A DNA stretch of 64,000 bases from Methanomassiliicoccaceae archaeon DOK (GTDB lineage Archaea > Thermoplasmatota > Thermoplasmata > Methanomassiliicoccales > Methanomethylophilaceae): assembly GCA_009911715.1 (NCBI GenBank), contig CP047880.1, positions 806,001 to 870,000 on the forward strand, written 5' to 3'. Position 1 is the first letter of the stretch, and each line of letters begins with the position of its first letter. The translations under genes and the position numbers were made by a program. A model generated the notes under the pieces. That model saw only the letters and a list, made by a program, of their open reading frames with translations, ran no database searches and had not been told where the DNA came from. Positions 62,303 to 64,000 of the stretch are shown piece after piece.

Positions 62303-64000
62303 ATGGACGGAGAATCCGTGTCCGAGGTCCTCGTGGAGTCGGCTTCCCAGGTTTACCAGTACATTTCCGACATGCAGTACATGACCGACCCGCCCCTGGG
62401 GGTCTCGATGACCGAGGTGTCCTCGTGCGATGTCGGAGACGGGTTCGCCGTCCTCCACATAGACGGTCAGATGCCGGATGCGAACGGCCTCATGCTCATG
62501 GTGGGGGACAGGATCCTCCAGGAGTCCGAGGCTGGGTTCGACCGCTACGACGAGGTGTCCAGGACGGTTGTCGTGAGGCCGGGATCGGAGGTCCTGGCTC
62601 TGATGAGGGATGGATCGCACAGGGTCTGTCTACTCACAGACATGAAGTTCCTCATATCCGTCGTGGGCGATTTCTACCGGCGCTACGGCAGTCTCCTCAC
62701 GCCTCCCGAACTGGATGTCGTCTGCACCGCGCCTGTCTATCCGGAGAGCGGAGAGCCGACCGATGAGCAGCGCGACGCGGTAAACAGCATACTGACCAAC
62801 AGGATGTCCTACGTCTGGGGGGCTCCAGGCACTGGCAAGACCCAGTACGTCCTCGCCACATGCATCAGGGCGGTGGTCGAAGCCGGAGGCCGTGTAGCGG
62901 TGTTCGCGCCCACCAACAACTCCGTTGAGCAGGTCCTGAGAGGAATAATCAAGGCCTTCGACGGCGACAGCCGCCTCACAGGGTCTATCCTCCGGCTGGG
63001 CGTCCCGACCAGGGCGTTCTACAGCGAGCATCCCGAGATGTGCGAGGACCGCCAGGCACAGAGGAGGCTGGACGCCTGCCACAGGAAGGCGGAGTGTCTG
63101 GAGGAGGTCATGTACGAGAGGGCCTGCGACTGTCTGGAGGGCGAGATCCTCGACGCCATACGCATCGCACGCGAGGCGTCCGCTGTCTCGGGAAAGGTGC
63201 TTTTGGAGGACGTTCCCGAGCTCAGGGAGGCGGTGGATGGGCTGAGGGGATTCCTCTCGATGCGTCCCGACACGAGGGACAGGATGGGGGACTTCGACGA
63301 CAGGGACGCCCTCGAGGTCCTCTCCGAGATACGCTCCATGATATACGACAGACAGCGTCCGGCCGTCGAGATAGAGGAGTATTCCTCCTGGTCGGATGCG
63401 GACCTCCTCGCCGCCATCTTCGAGACGGAGAGGGAGATCGAGGGGATGAGGACGGGAGGGGTCTCTCGCAGGCTCGAGGATGCGAGGATCATCGCATCCA
63501 CACCGCATCAGTTCATCTCGCGCCTCCGTCCCCACGGATCCAAGGAGGACGGTCGCCCCGAGCTGTACGTGGACCACATCTTCCTGGACGAGGCCGGATA
63601 CTGCGGTCTGATGCAGGCGGCATCATTGTTCACGAACGGTGTCCCCGTCACGTTCCTGGGGGACCATATGCAGCTTCCGCCGGTCTCTCAACTCGATGAC
63701 GAGGTCCTCAGGTCGGCCGCATTGCGCGGTGGCAGACTCCGCTACGGGTTCCTGTGGTCGCTGTCGGCCATATACTGCGAGCAGCTGCTGTACAAGGGGC
63801 CGGGTTCCCTCGTCTCCTCGTTCGTATCCGGAGCCGATCCCGAGTTCTGCGAGACGGCCAGAGGTGACCTGACGCAGTCCCATCGTTTCGGAACGAACCT
63901 CGCCAGGGTTCTTGACCGTTTCGTGTACAGGAACGGCCTGTCCGGCTCTCCGGACGGAGGCGACCTCTCGATCGAATGCCTGGACGTGGTCTGCGACCAC
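62303..64000 (+). CDS. SF1 helicase (UPF1/DNA2-like), 3' end missing
   Basis: The frame from ATG 62303 stays open for 566 codons to the window edge. Walker A GAPGTGKTQYV is followed by FAPTNNSVEQVL (motif Ia) and Walker B IFLDEAGYC, then FLGDHMQLPPV (motif III), SHRFG later on (motif IV region). Superfamily 1B helicases of the UPF1/Dna2 type have this set. The N-terminal 170 residues contain a beta-rich lead. Its C-terminal half lies outside the window. Confidence 0.85.
   Translation, partial: MDGESVSEVLVESASQVYQYISDMQYMTDPPLGVSMTEVSSCDVGDGFAVLHIDGQMPDANGLMLMVGDRILQESEAGFDRYDEVSRTVVVRPGSEVLALMRDGSHRVCLLTDMKFLISVVGDFYRRYGSLLTPPELDVVCTAPVYPESGEPTDEQRDAVNSILTNRMSYVWGAPGTGKTQYVLATCIRAVVEAGGRVAVFAPTNNSVEQVLRGIIKAFDGDSRLTGSILRLGVPTRAFYSEHPEMCEDRQAQRRLDACHRKAECLEEVMYERACDCLEGEILDAIRIAREASAVSGKVLLEDVPELREAVDGLRGFLSMRPDTRDRMGDFDDRDALEVLSEIRSMIYDRQRPAVEIEEYSSWSDADLLAAIFETEREIEGMRTGGVSRRLEDARIIASTPHQFISRLRPHGSKEDGRPELYVDHIFLDEAGYCGLMQAASLFTNGVPVTFLGDHMQLPPVSQLDDEVLRSAALRGGRLRYGFLWSLSAIYCEQLLYKGPGSLVSSFVSGADPEFCETARGDLTQSHRFGTNLARVLDRFVYRNGLSGSPDGGDLSIECLDVVCDH

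Overview
The window is about 64 kb of GC-rich archaeal chromosome. Gene content points to a Thermoplasmata-lineage methanogen relative, most likely Methanomassiliicoccales. It carries archaeal-type riboflavin synthase and FAD synthase, archaeal dihydroneopterin aldolase, the bifunctional FBP aldolase/phosphatase, archaeal DnaG, Hjc, Trm1 and an archaeal AspRS. Promoters show TATA boxes 22-40 bp before starts, and several genes look leaderless. The strongest lineage clue is stop-codon use. Almost every complete gene ends in TGA, about eight end in TAA and one in TAG, while two genes carry an in-frame TAG inside an otherwise intact reading frame. This fits a genome that decodes UAG as pyrrolysine. 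The pyl genes themselves are not in the window, so the assignment is inference.

Layout. 1-1.9 kb: flavin operon ribB (cut by the window edge)-ribL-ribC-ribH. 1.9-13.1 kb: zinc-ribbon/HTH protein, aminotransferase, four-repeat surface protein, small Cys protein, purA, trm1-THEP1 NTPase, mptD, nadA, YbjN-like protein, citrate synthase. 13.3-16.2 kb: ubiquitin-like sulfur carrier and two overlapping CbiP-type genes, one full-length with a Cys-rich N-terminus and one lacking the glutaminase domain. 16.4-19.8 kb: SbcD/Mre11-like nuclease and a membrane-spanning Rad50/YhaN-like ATPase. 19.8-23.2 kb: structured leader, dnaG, and a LonB-like ATPase without protease domain. 23.3-27.8 kb: two anchored surface proteins (one with lamin-tail, phospholipase-D and PKD regions) and a GNAT gene with no ordinary start codon. 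27.9-33.4 kb: heavy-metal P-type ATPase with separate HMA protein, MATE exporter, peroxiredoxin, Fe-S aldo/keto reductase. 33.5-39.5 kb: unknown protein, tpiA-fbp gluconeogenic pair, asparagine-synthase-like protein, prolyl-tRNA editing protein, bacterial-type gpmA, flavodoxin. 39.6-48.9 kb: heterodimeric ABC exporter (second half with internal TAG), M3 peptidase (TAG at codon 2), aspS, alpha/beta hydrolase, second surface-repeat protein, hjc.

49.2-54.0 kb holds the most system-like block. It is a compact five-gene operon: circularly permuted ATP-grasp, alpha-E protein, transglutaminase-like protein and two M14/AstE-AspA-like hydrolases, the second without its first zinc-binding histidine. 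This matches a class of predicted peptide/amide ligation and processing systems whose substrate is unknown. The rest is a tRNA-Ser(UGA), a second flavodoxin, a decayed stretch with a BASS-transporter fragment and a decapitated adhesin, an intact BASS transporter, an XPD/DinG-like helicase, an iron-sulfur flavoprotein, an S1-type serine protease, two small proteins, and the start of an SF1 helicase that runs off the window.
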